This document shows, in pieces, positions 25,867-33,633 of a DNA stretch of 64,000 nucleotides. The position numbers and the translations under genes are program-made. This stretch comes from Bacillota bacterium. Lineage in GTDB: Bacteria; Bacillota; Clostridia; Lachnospirales; Lachnospiraceae. The DNA is taken from NCBI GenBank assembly GCA_023386315.1, contig JAEWJZ010000010.1:411825-475824 (forward strand), written 5' to 3'. Below the pieces are notes generated by a model. It did not search any database and was not told the origin of the DNA. It saw only the letters and a list, made by a program, of their open reading frames with translations. Each line of letters begins with the position of its first letter. Within the stretch, counting starts at the first letter, position 1.

Positions 25867-25895
25867 ATGATACCACAGCCGTATGGAAATGTCAA
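25867..25895 (-). promoter_or_regulatory. Promoter of the T-box/alaT unit
   Basis: TTGACA, 17 bases, TATCAT on the minus strand. The -35 box overlaps the stop codon of padR. Confidence 0.75.
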
Positions 25896-26434
25896 TAGTC
25901 TTCTTTGCTAAAACCAATACATTCATCAATCCAGGCGATGAAGTTCTGCTGCCGCATAATTGCACCGCGCAGCACAAGAAAATCCCCGAACCTGTCCGAA
26001 TTACGAGGCGGAACTTCAGTGTATTGTTCAAATCTCATTTTTAATGTATTTAAGCGCATAACATGCTGCTGCCGCTGATTTTCCAAAAGATGTATTCTTG
26101 CTTCCAAATCCAGATTACCTGAAAAATACATTCGGAGACGAAATATATCTTTGGGCGTCTTCTGCATCTTTTCATCCTTATTCAGCCACTTAACAAATTC
26201 CTTATATCCCTCTTCCGTAATGGTATAACGTTTTGCTTCCAGAATCTCTCCGCTGATTTCAATGTCGTAATGGACAAGTCCCTCTTCATTTAACTTTTTC
26301 AGTTCCGGATAGATCTGACTATGATTGGCATACCAGAATTCTGCCAGTTCATAATTAAATTCCTTGGCTATTTCGTAACCGGTCATAGGATGACGGCATA
26401 ACAACCCTAATATGGCATATTTCAAACTTCTCAT
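25892..26434 (-). CDS. PadR-family transcriptional regulator
   Basis: 180 residues. N-terminal winged helix with LKYAILGLLCRHPMTGYEI, SQIYPELKKLNEEGLV and KRYTITEEGYKEF; a C-terminal helical Vir_act_alpha_C dimerisation domain ends the protein. Divergent from the OxlT-like transporter, with which it shares symmetrical promoter/operator sequences, so it most likely represses both genes and is released by a small molecule (PadR regulators often sense phenolic acids or drugs). Confidence 0.9.
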   Translation of the reverse strand: MRSLKYAILGLLCRHPMTGYEIAKEFNYELAEFWYANHSQIYPELKKLNEEGLVHYDIEISGEILEAKRYTITEEGYKEFVKWLNKDEKMQKTPKDIFRLRMYFSGNLDLEARIHLLENQRQQHVMRLNTLKMRFEQYTEVPPRNSDRFGDFLVLRGAIMRQQNFIAWIDECIGFSKEDY

Positions 26435-26470
26435 TTCATTTTCCCCAATTTTTTTAATTTCTAGATATAA

Positions 26471-26497
26471 CTATAGCAAATATGGAGAATATGTCAA
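26471..26497 (-). promoter_or_regulatory. padR promoter
   Basis: TTGACA, about 16 bases, TATAGT on the minus strand. The -35 lies inside the half-site ATGTCAATATAACA. Confidence 0.6.
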
Positions 26498-26549
26498 TAT
26501 AACAGTGTTGTACAAAATATTGAAATTTAAAACATGTTTATATTGACAT
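26491..26549. promoter_or_regulatory. Paired inverted half-sites, candidate PadR operators
   Basis: ATGTCAATATAACA (26491-26504) and ATGTTTATATTGACAT (26534-26549) are near-mirror images. Each covers the -35 box of one of the two divergent promoters, an arrangement that lets one repressor shut both. Confidence 0.55.
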
Positions 26550-26571
26550 GTATTAATGATCATGATATAAA
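26543..26571 (+). promoter_or_regulatory. Promoter of the OxlT-like transporter gene
   Basis: TTGACA, 17 bases, TATAAA, 34 bases before the start codon. The -35 lies in the second half-site. Confidence 0.7.
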
Positions 26572-26604
26572 CATTGTTATAATAATAACAATTAGGAGGG
26601 TAAC

Positions 26605-27837
26605 ATGAATTACAACAAAAAAAGATGGCTGATCCTGATCGCCAGCTGCTTCATTAACCTGTGCATCGGTTCTTTGTATGCATGGAGCGTTCTTTCTGTG
26701 CCAATGGCAGAACATTTAAGTCAGATAACAGGGGTAACACTGACTGCCAGAGATTTATCCATTGTATTTGTAATCGCCAACGCAGTAGGTCCTATTACCA
26801 TGATTACCGGAGGTACCATTAACGATACTCTGGGTCCGAAATTAGCGGTCTTAATCGGAGGTATCATGTTCGGCGGCGGTATGTTCCTGTCAGGCTATGC
26901 GAATAGCGTGAACTTCTTAATCGGAACATACAGCATTTTACTGGGATTAGGTCTTGGAATGGTATATGGTGCGACCATCAGCACATCCATTAAGTTCTTC
27001 CCAGACAAAAGAGGGCTTGTTGGAGGACTTACCACCGCTACGTTTGGAATCAGTTCCGTCATTATTCCACCCATTGCAGCCATGATTATATCAACAACAG
27101 GCGTTACTTCTGCATTTAAAATTATTGGTGCTGTTTTTACAGTGATTATATGTCTGGGCGCTATGTTTATGGAGAAATGCCCCGCTGATTTCGTTCCGGA
27201 AGGATATACACCTCCTTCTGCAGGCAACCGGGCAGCCATTAATAAAAACTGGAAAGAGATGTTAAAAACACCTGTTTTCTACGTCATGATAATACTGCTT
27301 ACCTGCGGTGCATTCTCTGCCCTGATGTTTATTCCCATGGCATCCCCTCTGGCTCAGAACATTGTGGGAATGTCTGTTGTTTCTGCAACAGCTGCCGTTT
27401 CCACTCTGGCCTTATTTAATGTTCTGGGCAGAATCCTTGCAGGATCTGTCTCCGACAGAATCGGACGTATCAACACCCTGGCGCTTGCCTGTGTGCTGTC
27501 TGTGACTGGTCTGATCCTGCTTTATTTCTGCAATAAGGGAGATGTGGTTTTATTCTATACAGCCATCTCAATTATTGGAATTTGTTTCGGAGCTTTCATG
27601 GGTGTATTCCCGGGCTTTACTGCCGATCAGTTCGGACCGAAAAACAACAGCGTCAATTACGGAATCATGTTTATCGGATTTGCTCTGGCAGGTACTGTAG
27701 GACCAATTATTTTAAACAAGATCTTTGCTGCTACCGGAAACTATAAAAATGCGTTTCTGACAGCTATTGTCATCTCCCTTGCAGGACTTGTACTCACATT
27801 TTTGTATAGACGCATGAATAAATCAAAAACGAACTAA
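26605..27837 (+). CDS. MFS transporter, OxlT (oxalate/formate antiporter)-like
   Basis: 410 residues with twelve hydrophobic helices, RBS TTAGGAGGG. The N-terminal CIGSLYAWSVLSVPMAEHL and the loop DTLGPKLAVLIGG / SDRIGRINTLALA are typical of the OxlT-like monocarboxylate branch of MFS. Family members exchange small carboxylates; oxalate itself is only the type substrate and no oxalate-degrading genes are nearby. Controlled by the divergent PadR gene. Confidence 0.85.
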   Translation: MNYNKKRWLILIASCFINLCIGSLYAWSVLSVPMAEHLSQITGVTLTARDLSIVFVIANAVGPITMITGGTINDTLGPKLAVLIGGIMFGGGMFLSGYANSVNFLIGTYSILLGLGLGMVYGATISTSIKFFPDKRGLVGGLTTATFGISSVIIPPIAAMIISTTGVTSAFKIIGAVFTVIICLGAMFMEKCPADFVPEGYTPPSAGNRAAINKNWKEMLKTPVFYVMIILLTCGAFSALMFIPMASPLAQNIVGMSVVSATAAVSTLALFNVLGRILAGSVSDRIGRINTLALACVLSVTGLILLYFCNKGDVVLFYTAISIIGICFGAFMGVFPGFTADQFGPKNNSVNYGIMFIGFALAGTVGPIILNKIFAATGNYKNAFLTAIVISLAGLVLTFLYRRMNKSKTN

Positions 27838-27854
27838 TCCATGGGTACAGATAG

Positions 27855-27904
27855 AAAAGCGCGTCCTGCCAGGCTAGACTGCCTGGTAAGACGCGCTTTT
27901 TATT
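27855..27904. terminator. Bidirectional terminator
   Basis: AAAAGCGCGTC pairs with GACGCGCTTTTT around an inner helix CCAGGC/GCCTGG. Serves the OxlT-like gene and the convergent Gfo/Idh gene. Confidence 0.8.
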
Positions 27905-27912
27905 TTCCACAA

Positions 27913-28908
27913 TTACTGTACTTTTTCTGCCTCTGCCGGAAATACAATCCCAGCCATTTTCCTTGCTTCTGTCTGAATCCTGCATACACACAGACTGTGA
28001 TCTAAATAGCGATAGCAGGTATCCAGATCTCCGGAAAGAATCATTTTTTCAAACTCCAGAAATTCACTGATCATTCGATGACTGTACGAATCATCCACTA
28101 CTGTCTCTTCCGATCCGTCATTTAAAATCATACGGACTCCCTTACAGATATTCGCCGGACTGTTCTGTATCAGATATCCCTTGTCCCCCTGAATAATACA
28201 GGAATTTGGAGCACTGCAGTCCTTTGCTCCGGTCAGACTGCAAAGAAAGCTTCCGTAATCCAGCAAAAGCACTCCGGATGTATCAATTCCTTTTTCTATA
28301 TTTGCAAAATAATGAACCGATTCAGGCATTCCAAAAAGTCCCGCAGTATAATGGACATTATAGATATTAATATCCATGAGTGCACCTCCGGCGCACGCAG
28401 GATCAAAGGCCGGAAGCACCTCTCCGTTCTTAAACCGGTCATACCGTCTGGAATATTGGGAATAGCTGCACTGGACAAGCCTTATGCTTCCGAGAGCCGG
28501 AAGCATCTCCTTTACACTCCTGTAATCAGGCTGGTAAAGGGTGGTCACTGCCTCAAACAGAAATAAATGATTCTTCCTGGCTGTCCGGCTTAAAACCAAA
28601 GCCTGCTCTATAGAGGGAGTAAATGGTTTTTCCACAATCACATTCTTACCTGCCATCAGTGCCCGGTATGTATAGGTAAAATGAAGATGATTGGGCAGGC
28701 CGAGATATACCGTATCCGCTTCACTCCTTAAAAACTCCTCATAATCTGTAAAAATCTGCCCGATTAAATACTCCTTTGCAAGCGCTCTGGCTTCGTCTTC
28801 GCTCCTTTTTGTACAGCAGAGAGACAAAATCATGGTATGCTTAAGGTGGCGGGCAATGGAAAGGAATTCCTTTACGATAATTCCCGAACCAACGATTCCC
28901 AGCTTCAT
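27913..28908 (-). CDS. Gfo/Idh/MocA-family oxidoreductase
   Basis: 331 residues, NAD(P)-dependent. N-terminal Rossmann motif IVGSGIIVKEFL, then the family motif VIVEKPFTPS (EKP, catalytic Lys) and GGALMDINIYNVHYT (catalytic His region). Substrate unknown; family members oxidise or reduce sugars and cyclitols. Last gene of a five-gene run with carbonic anhydrase, beta-propeller, MsrAB and NUDIX genes, which give no clue to its substrate. Confidence 0.85.
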   Translation of the reverse strand: MKLGIVGSGIIVKEFLSIARHLKHTMILSLCCTKRSEDEARALAKEYLIGQIFTDYEEFLRSEADTVYLGLPNHLHFTYTYRALMAGKNVIVEKPFTPSIEQALVLSRTARKNHLFLFEAVTTLYQPDYRSVKEMLPALGSIRLVQCSYSQYSRRYDRFKNGEVLPAFDPACAGGALMDINIYNVHYTAGLFGMPESVHYFANIEKGIDTSGVLLLDYGSFLCSLTGAKDCSAPNSCIIQGDKGYLIQNSPANICKGVRMILNDGSEETVVDDSYSHRMISEFLEFEKMILSGDLDTCYRYLDHSLCVCRIQTEARKMAGIVFPAEAEKVQ

Positions 28909-28940
28909 AACCCCTTCTCCTCTTCCTTTAAAAATCCGGA

Positions 28941-29483
28941 TTAAACCACTTTACTTAACTCACCTGTGACAGAATCAATCACCAGCCCATATACCCGGAT
29001 CTCTTCCGGAACCAGTGGATGGTTTCGGATCAGTTCCACTGATTTTTTAATGGATTGGTCCAAATCCTTAAATCCGCCCAGCCAGGACTCAAAATCGATT
29101 CCATAGTACTTGATTAAATCGATATCCTTCTGCCTGATTCCCCGTTCTTTCATCATCTCGATCATTTTGCTGCTGTCCGTATATCTGGCCCCGCAGTCCG
29201 TGTGGCCAATCACTAGAATTTCCCTGACATCCAGTTCATAGATCCCGATTAAAAGGCTTCTCATAACACTGCCGAACGGATGGGAAATAACCCCTCCTGC
29301 GTTTTTAATAATTTTTGCATCGCCGTTTTTAAAACCAAGTGCTGCAGGAAGCAGTTCTGTCAGTCTTGTGTCCATACAGGATACTATTGCTGTTTTCTTT
29401 TCCGGATATTTATTTGTAATAAATTTTTCATAACCTTTATTCTTAACAAACTCTTTGTTATATTCCAATATCTCTTCCAGCAT
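28941..29483 (-). CDS. Beta-class carbonic anhydrase
   Basis: 180 residues, family-typical for the short clade. Zn ligands Cys in VSCMDTRL (with the Asp-Arg dyad) and His/Cys in IGHTDCGARY; NAGGVISHPFGS is conserved. Interconverts CO2 and bicarbonate in the cytosol. RBS GAGGAG. Sits between the propeller and Gfo/Idh genes with short gaps. Confidence 0.93.
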   Translation of the reverse strand: MLEEILEYNKEFVKNKGYEKFITNKYPEKKTAIVSCMDTRLTELLPAALGFKNGDAKIIKNAGGVISHPFGSVMRSLLIGIYELDVREILVIGHTDCGARYTDSSKMIEMMKERGIRQKDIDLIKYYGIDFESWLGGFKDLDQSIKKSVELIRNHPLVPEEIRVYGLVIDSVTGELSKVV

Positions 29484-29510
29484 ATTCTAAATCTCCTCGT
29501 ATTTGTATCA

Positions 29511-30881
29511 TTAATCATTAGTGTGAAATATTCTCCAGACCACTCCTGTTCCGGGAATAAAAATATTAGGATCTCTTTCAATATTTAAACCCATGTCAAC
29601 GATATACATGGATTCATTAGGTCCAAACACCAGATGGCTTGGTCTTTCAAATCCGCCTCCCTTTGAAATGGAGGCAGGAAATCCGCTTTTGTTGATGGCA
29701 AACGTGCTGATGGTTCTTGCCCTCATATCAACTTTTGATATCCGGTGGCCGGAACCGGCATAGGAAAGCCCGTCTCCCACCGTAGCCGTTATCGTGCTGC
29801 CGTACTCCGCCACGTAAACATCTCCGTAAGGGCCAAACTTCTGATTGTAATTAAAATCAAAGCTCATCAGAGTGGAATTGGGCGGAAAACTGACATAGGG
29901 TCTTGGGGGAATGTTGGGCGGGTTTTTAAAAATCAGGGTAGGCTGATACCCCCCGGTTGGTGTAAATCTTGGAGAATTGACAGGTTCCCCTGCTGAATAA
30001 TCCGGCCAGCCATACCATAGATCCGGAGTTATGTAATAGAAATCGTCCGTCGCATTTTCAATGGGTCTGCTGCCTACCGGATTAAACCCGTTATTGATCG
30101 CATACAGCTGGCCGCTGTTATTGAACTTTAAAAAAAGGGGATTGCGAAATCCCCATGCTACCTGCTCTAAATTTGAGCCATCAAGGTTTGCCCTTATGAT
30201 ACTGCCGGAGGCTTTGACATGTCTTTTTCTGGTTTCAAACTCAATATTAGGTATTCCATAAGGAGAAAAGGCACCGGTAAATGCAAGATCATCTGTCATT
30301 GCTTCTGTGAGAATATTATCCGTTGCATAATTCTGACCGTTCAGCATGACATAATCTCCCGTATAATCACATAGCAATGGAGATACCGGTACCCATTCGT
30401 TGTCATTGCCTACAACGCCGCTGTTGGTAACAGTCCCCTGTCCAAAATAGATCTTATAATCAGGCGAAAATGCAACCGGACCATTGTAATGATCTCCGTT
30501 GCTTGGCAGACCCATTATAATATTCTGCCTTGTACCATCCTTAAATATTCTGGTGACAAAGCCTCTGTGTGACACATAAAGAATACCATTTAAATAATTG
30601 ATTCCCGAAATGGGTATCACAAAATTTTCGGCTATTAATTCCAGCTCACCGTTCACCAGTTTCAGTACCTGGGGATTACCGGTTGACAGACCGGAATCAG
30701 CGATATAAAGACTCCCATCCTCATCAAAAACGATGCCTGCCGGTGAATTGAGATTTTCTAAAAAAACTTCTATCCCATACCCTTTAACAATATAAATATC
30801 AGCAGGGTTTAAATATCTTTGGGGAACAGGTTCTACGTCATTACAGGAATGAATCCTACTGCCGTTATTCACACCAAACAT
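29511..30881 (-). CDS. Glucose/sorbosone-dehydrogenase-like beta-propeller protein
   Basis: 456 residues from MFGVNNGSR behind AGGTGAAGTGG; an ATG at 30956 is possible but lies inside msrAB without a site. NHL/PQQ-dehydrogenase-like propeller blades recur: PAGIVFDEDGSLYIADSG, GINYLNGILYVSHRG, EQVAWGFRNPLFLKFNNSGQLYA, FERPSHLVFGPNESMYIVD. There is no signal peptide, whereas soluble PQQ sugar dehydrogenases are periplasmic. No PQQ genes are near. May be a lactonase, a binding propeller or an enzyme of unknown substrate. Confidence 0.72.
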   Translation of the reverse strand: MFGVNNGSRIHSCNDVEPVPQRYLNPADIYIVKGYGIEVFLENLNSPAGIVFDEDGSLYIADSGLSTGNPQVLKLVNGELELIAENFVIPISGINYLNGILYVSHRGFVTRIFKDGTRQNIIMGLPSNGDHYNGPVAFSPDYKIYFGQGTVTNSGVVGNDNEWVPVSPLLCDYTGDYVMLNGQNYATDNILTEAMTDDLAFTGAFSPYGIPNIEFETRKRHVKASGSIIRANLDGSNLEQVAWGFRNPLFLKFNNSGQLYAINNGFNPVGSRPIENATDDFYYITPDLWYGWPDYSAGEPVNSPRFTPTGGYQPTLIFKNPPNIPPRPYVSFPPNSTLMSFDFNYNQKFGPYGDVYVAEYGSTITATVGDGLSYAGSGHRISKVDMRARTISTFAINKSGFPASISKGGGFERPSHLVFGPNESMYIVDMGLNIERDPNIFIPGTGVVWRIFHTND

Positions 30882-30930
30882 CCACTTCACCTGGTATTTT
30901 TTACTATTATATTCATCAAACCGGAAAATA

Positions 30931-31905
30931 TCAATCCTGTTTGGAGACATCTGCATTCAGTAATGCCAGATATGCATCGTAACCTTCCGTTTTCATCTCC
31001 TCTTTTGGAATAAATCTCAAAGCCGCACTGTTGATGCAATAGCGCAGTCCTCCCATCTCCTTAAGTCCGTCTGTAAAAACATGACCAAGATGAGCATCTC
31101 CCAGACTGCTTCGTACTTCCGTACGCAGTCTGCCAAAGCTCTTATCTTCCAGCTCCCGGATTAAATCGGCAGTCAGCGGTCTGGAAAAGCTTGGCCAGCC
31201 GCATCCGGACTCAAATTTATCACAGGACAGGAAAAGCGGCTCTCCGGTTGTCACATCAACATAGATTCCCTCCCTGAATTCATCATAGTACTCATTCTGA
31301 AAAGGTGGCTCTGTGGCGCTGTTCTGGGTCACCTCAAACTGGGTTTCAGTCAGTCTGCTGCGCAGCTCTTCCTTAGATTTGCGCGGAAATTTTTTGCTTT
31401 TATCCACTGCAAGCTTTGCCTTTTCAAACTTATCCCCGGATATGTGACAGTAGCCCTCCGGATTCTTATCCAGATACTTCTGATGATATTCCTCCGCTTT
31501 GTAATAGTTAAGTAGAGGCACCCGTTCAATGGCAATCTTTTCTTTGTATTTCTTTTGAAGCTCCTCCACAGACTTCTCGATAACCGGCATATCCCCGTCA
31601 TCGGTATAATAAATACCGGTTCTGTACTGTGTACCGGTATCACCGCCCTGGCGGTTTACGCTGACCGGATTGATGACATCATAATAAAGCTCCAGAATAT
31701 AAGGGAGTCCTATTATGGAATCCTCATATTCCACTTTGACGGTTTCCGCATGTCCGGTATTTTTATGGCACACCTCTTCGTAAGTAGGATTCTTAGTTGT
31801 TCCATTGGCATACCCCACTTCTGTACTTAAAATTCCCGGAATATTTTCCAGATATTTTTCTGTTCCCCAGAAGCAGCCGCCTGCTAAATATATCTCTTTT
31901 TTCAT
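30931..31905 (-). CDS. msrAB: Bifunctional peptide-methionine (S,R)-sulfoxide reductase MsrAB
   Basis: 324 residues from ATG 31905; AGAAAGGTGG precedes it, so a GTG three codons earlier lies inside the ribosome site. MsrA domain first (residues 1-155) with the catalytic GGCFWGTEKY, then an MsrB domain (about 175-315) with CGWPSFSRP, LGDAHLGHVF and the catalytic Cys in RYCINSAALRF. MsrB Zn Cys pairs are absent, the Zn-free form. Repairs oxidised methionine of both stereoforms in the cytosol (no signal peptide). 14 bases after the NUDIX stop. Confidence 0.95.
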   Translation of the reverse strand: MKKEIYLAGGCFWGTEKYLENIPGILSTEVGYANGTTKNPTYEEVCHKNTGHAETVKVEYEDSIIGLPYILELYYDVINPVSVNRQGGDTGTQYRTGIYYTDDGDMPVIEKSVEELQKKYKEKIAIERVPLLNYYKAEEYHQKYLDKNPEGYCHISGDKFEKAKLAVDKSKKFPRKSKEELRSRLTETQFEVTQNSATEPPFQNEYYDEFREGIYVDVTTGEPLFLSCDKFESGCGWPSFSRPLTADLIRELEDKSFGRLRTEVRSSLGDAHLGHVFTDGLKEMGGLRYCINSAALRFIPKEEMKTEGYDAYLALLNADVSKQD

Positions 31906-31919
31906 AATTGCCACCTTTC

Positions 31920-32543
31920 TTAATTCATAGAATCAAACAGATTATACTGTTCCATCAGTTCCAGACAGGACTTAAGTATCTGCGCCGTCATTCCCCAGAT
32001 TACCCATGACTCATACCGGTAAAACAAAATATCCCGGGGTCCTTTCGTCCACGTATATTGATTGCCTCCCGGAATCCATTCATAGGGAAAATCTTCGGGG
32101 GGCTCTGTAACCAGCATGCTTTTAAAGGTTTCCGGTGTCATGCTTCTTAAATAATCAAGAGGCACCTTGATGATTTCCTCCACCTCATCGGTGCTGAACG
32201 TGTCTTTGTAGTCTTTCAGCTCTCCGATAAACGAATGAATGATGAGACGAAAGGGAGAAATGTAGATATCCCCTGGTCCAAGCACCTCAATCTGTCCGGA
32301 AGCCACGTTTAACTCCTCCATGGTTTCCCTGACAGCGCATTTTTTAAGTGTTTCCCCCGGCTCCAGCTTACCTCCCGGAAAACAGATCTCTCCAGGCTGA
32401 TGCCTTAATTTGCTGGATCGTTTTTCAAACAACAGATACTTTGCTCCGTTCATCGTAAGAACCGGTACAAAAACCGCATACTTTCTGTATTTTTCTTCCT
32501 CAATCATACCGGGCTTCCTGCGGGAAAATGTCTGCCTGTCCAA
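31920..32543 (-). CDS. NUDIX hydrolase, CoA-pyrophosphatase-like
   Basis: 207 residues if translation starts at TTG 32543, 8 bases behind AAAGGAGG; the longer frame to 32660 crosses the predicted promoter. NUDIX box GGKLEPGETLKKCAVRETMEEL. The upstream segment LLFEKRSSKLRHQPGEICFPGG fits the NUDT7/8 CoA-diphosphatase motif (LLTxR...HxGxxxFPGG). It would cleave CoA or a nucleoside diphosphate derivative. First gene of the msrAB operon. Confidence 0.82.
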   Translation of the reverse strand: MDRQTFSRRKPGMIEEEKYRKYAVFVPVLTMNGAKYLLFEKRSSKLRHQPGEICFPGGKLEPGETLKKCAVRETMEELNVASGQIEVLGPGDIYISPFRLIIHSFIGELKDYKDTFSTDEVEEIIKVPLDYLRSMTPETFKSMLVTEPPEDFPYEWIPGGNQYTWTKGPRDILFYRYESWVIWGMTAQILKSCLELMEQYNLFDSMN

Positions 32544-32570
32544 AACGGCCACCTCCTTTATGCTATGAGG

Positions 32571-32599
32571 ATTATAGCATCTTTTTCTATTTCTCACAA
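32571..32599 (-). promoter_or_regulatory. Promoter of the NUDIX-msrAB operon
   Basis: TTGTGA, 17 bases, TATAAT on the minus strand, about 28 bases ahead of the TTG start. Confidence 0.7.
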
Positions 32600-32679
32600 T
32601 ATGAGGAAGCCATCCGGACGAATAGTTCTTATCCGGCTGGCATAGGATGCAGTAATTCAATAATCATGGAGCAACCCAT

Positions 32680-33573
32680 ATGACCTCAAAAGAATCTTAT
32701 ATACAATGCTCACTCCAGTATCATCTCTTCTGGATCCGGATATTAAAGGAGCATGCCATATTTATTGAGGCTACTATGCCCCCGCCCAGAAAAGAATATG
32801 CAGATCAGGCAGATACTTACAAACAGCAATACGACCAGCTGTTGGAAACAGCCATTAAACTGTCAGACGGTGCCATCCCATTAAGTGTTCTTGAATCCGG
32901 GCAGTTTTATACCCAGTATACGGAAGAGGCGGAACGGCTGGCACAGCTTAATACGGGAATCTCAATCAATTCTCAGCTGACCCGCATGACCTATGACATT
33001 AAGCCCTGCACGGAATACTATACGGCCACCAACAAAAATGAACAGGATGTTTTCATGCTGAACCAGAATCTTTTAAACCTGACCACGTCCTTTGTCCAGT
33101 TTCAGGCGGATCTTTTAAACAGACGTGTATCCTGCGGCCTTTTCACCATGATGTACACAGCCGATATCTTACATATTCTCTTAGAAGCCAAACGATACCT
33201 TGAAATTCTAAAACGGCTTCAGAACAGGGACGAAACTCTCCTGTCTGACTATAAATCATTCTGGACCCGGAATATGGCCGATCATGCAAAGGTAATGCGG
33301 GGACAGTTCGACCCGACGGAAACAGCATATTTCAATACAGCCAACCAGTTCTCAGATACTTTTGATTATCTGGGGCGGGCTGAGATGCAGCCGGAAACAT
33401 TCCCTTCTGACCGGGAAATTCTATCCGATGCCATTGCAATCAGTGATTTTAAGTCCGACACTACAAACGGACTAATTACCTGTAAAATTCAGGCGATCAT
33501 GCTTTCTCTTTATACCGATCACCTTTTAAGAGAAGCAAATCATTTTATCTATCTTATGTATGCCGGAAGCTGA
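32680..33573 (+). CDS. DUF2935 protein
   Basis: 297 residues, two repeated helical halves. The first begins QYHLFWIRILKEHAIFIE, the second carries FVQFQADLLNRR and DHLLREANHFIYLM. His/Glu at repeated positions (FW..I..EHA, DHL..EA..F) are the hallmark of this Firmicute family, structurally a ferritin-like four-helix arrangement with a presumed metal site. Function not established. Terminator follows. Confidence 0.78.
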   Translation: MTSKESYIQCSLQYHLFWIRILKEHAIFIEATMPPPRKEYADQADTYKQQYDQLLETAIKLSDGAIPLSVLESGQFYTQYTEEAERLAQLNTGISINSQLTRMTYDIKPCTEYYTATNKNEQDVFMLNQNLLNLTTSFVQFQADLLNRRVSCGLFTMMYTADILHILLEAKRYLEILKRLQNRDETLLSDYKSFWTRNMADHAKVMRGQFDPTETAYFNTANQFSDTFDYLGRAEMQPETFPSDREILSDAIAISDFKSDTTNGLITCKIQAIMLSLYTDHLLREANHFIYLMYAGS

Positions 33574-33585
33574 CTTAAATGATAT

Positions 33586-33617
33586 AAAAATGCGTCTTGA
33601 TTTCAAGGCGCATTTTT
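33586..33617. terminator. Bidirectional terminator
   Basis: AAAATGCG-CTTG pairs with CAAG-CGCATTTTT. Shared by the DUF2935 gene and the convergent GMC oxidoreductase. Confidence 0.8.
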
Positions 33618-33633
33618 GTGTTCACTTCCAGTT

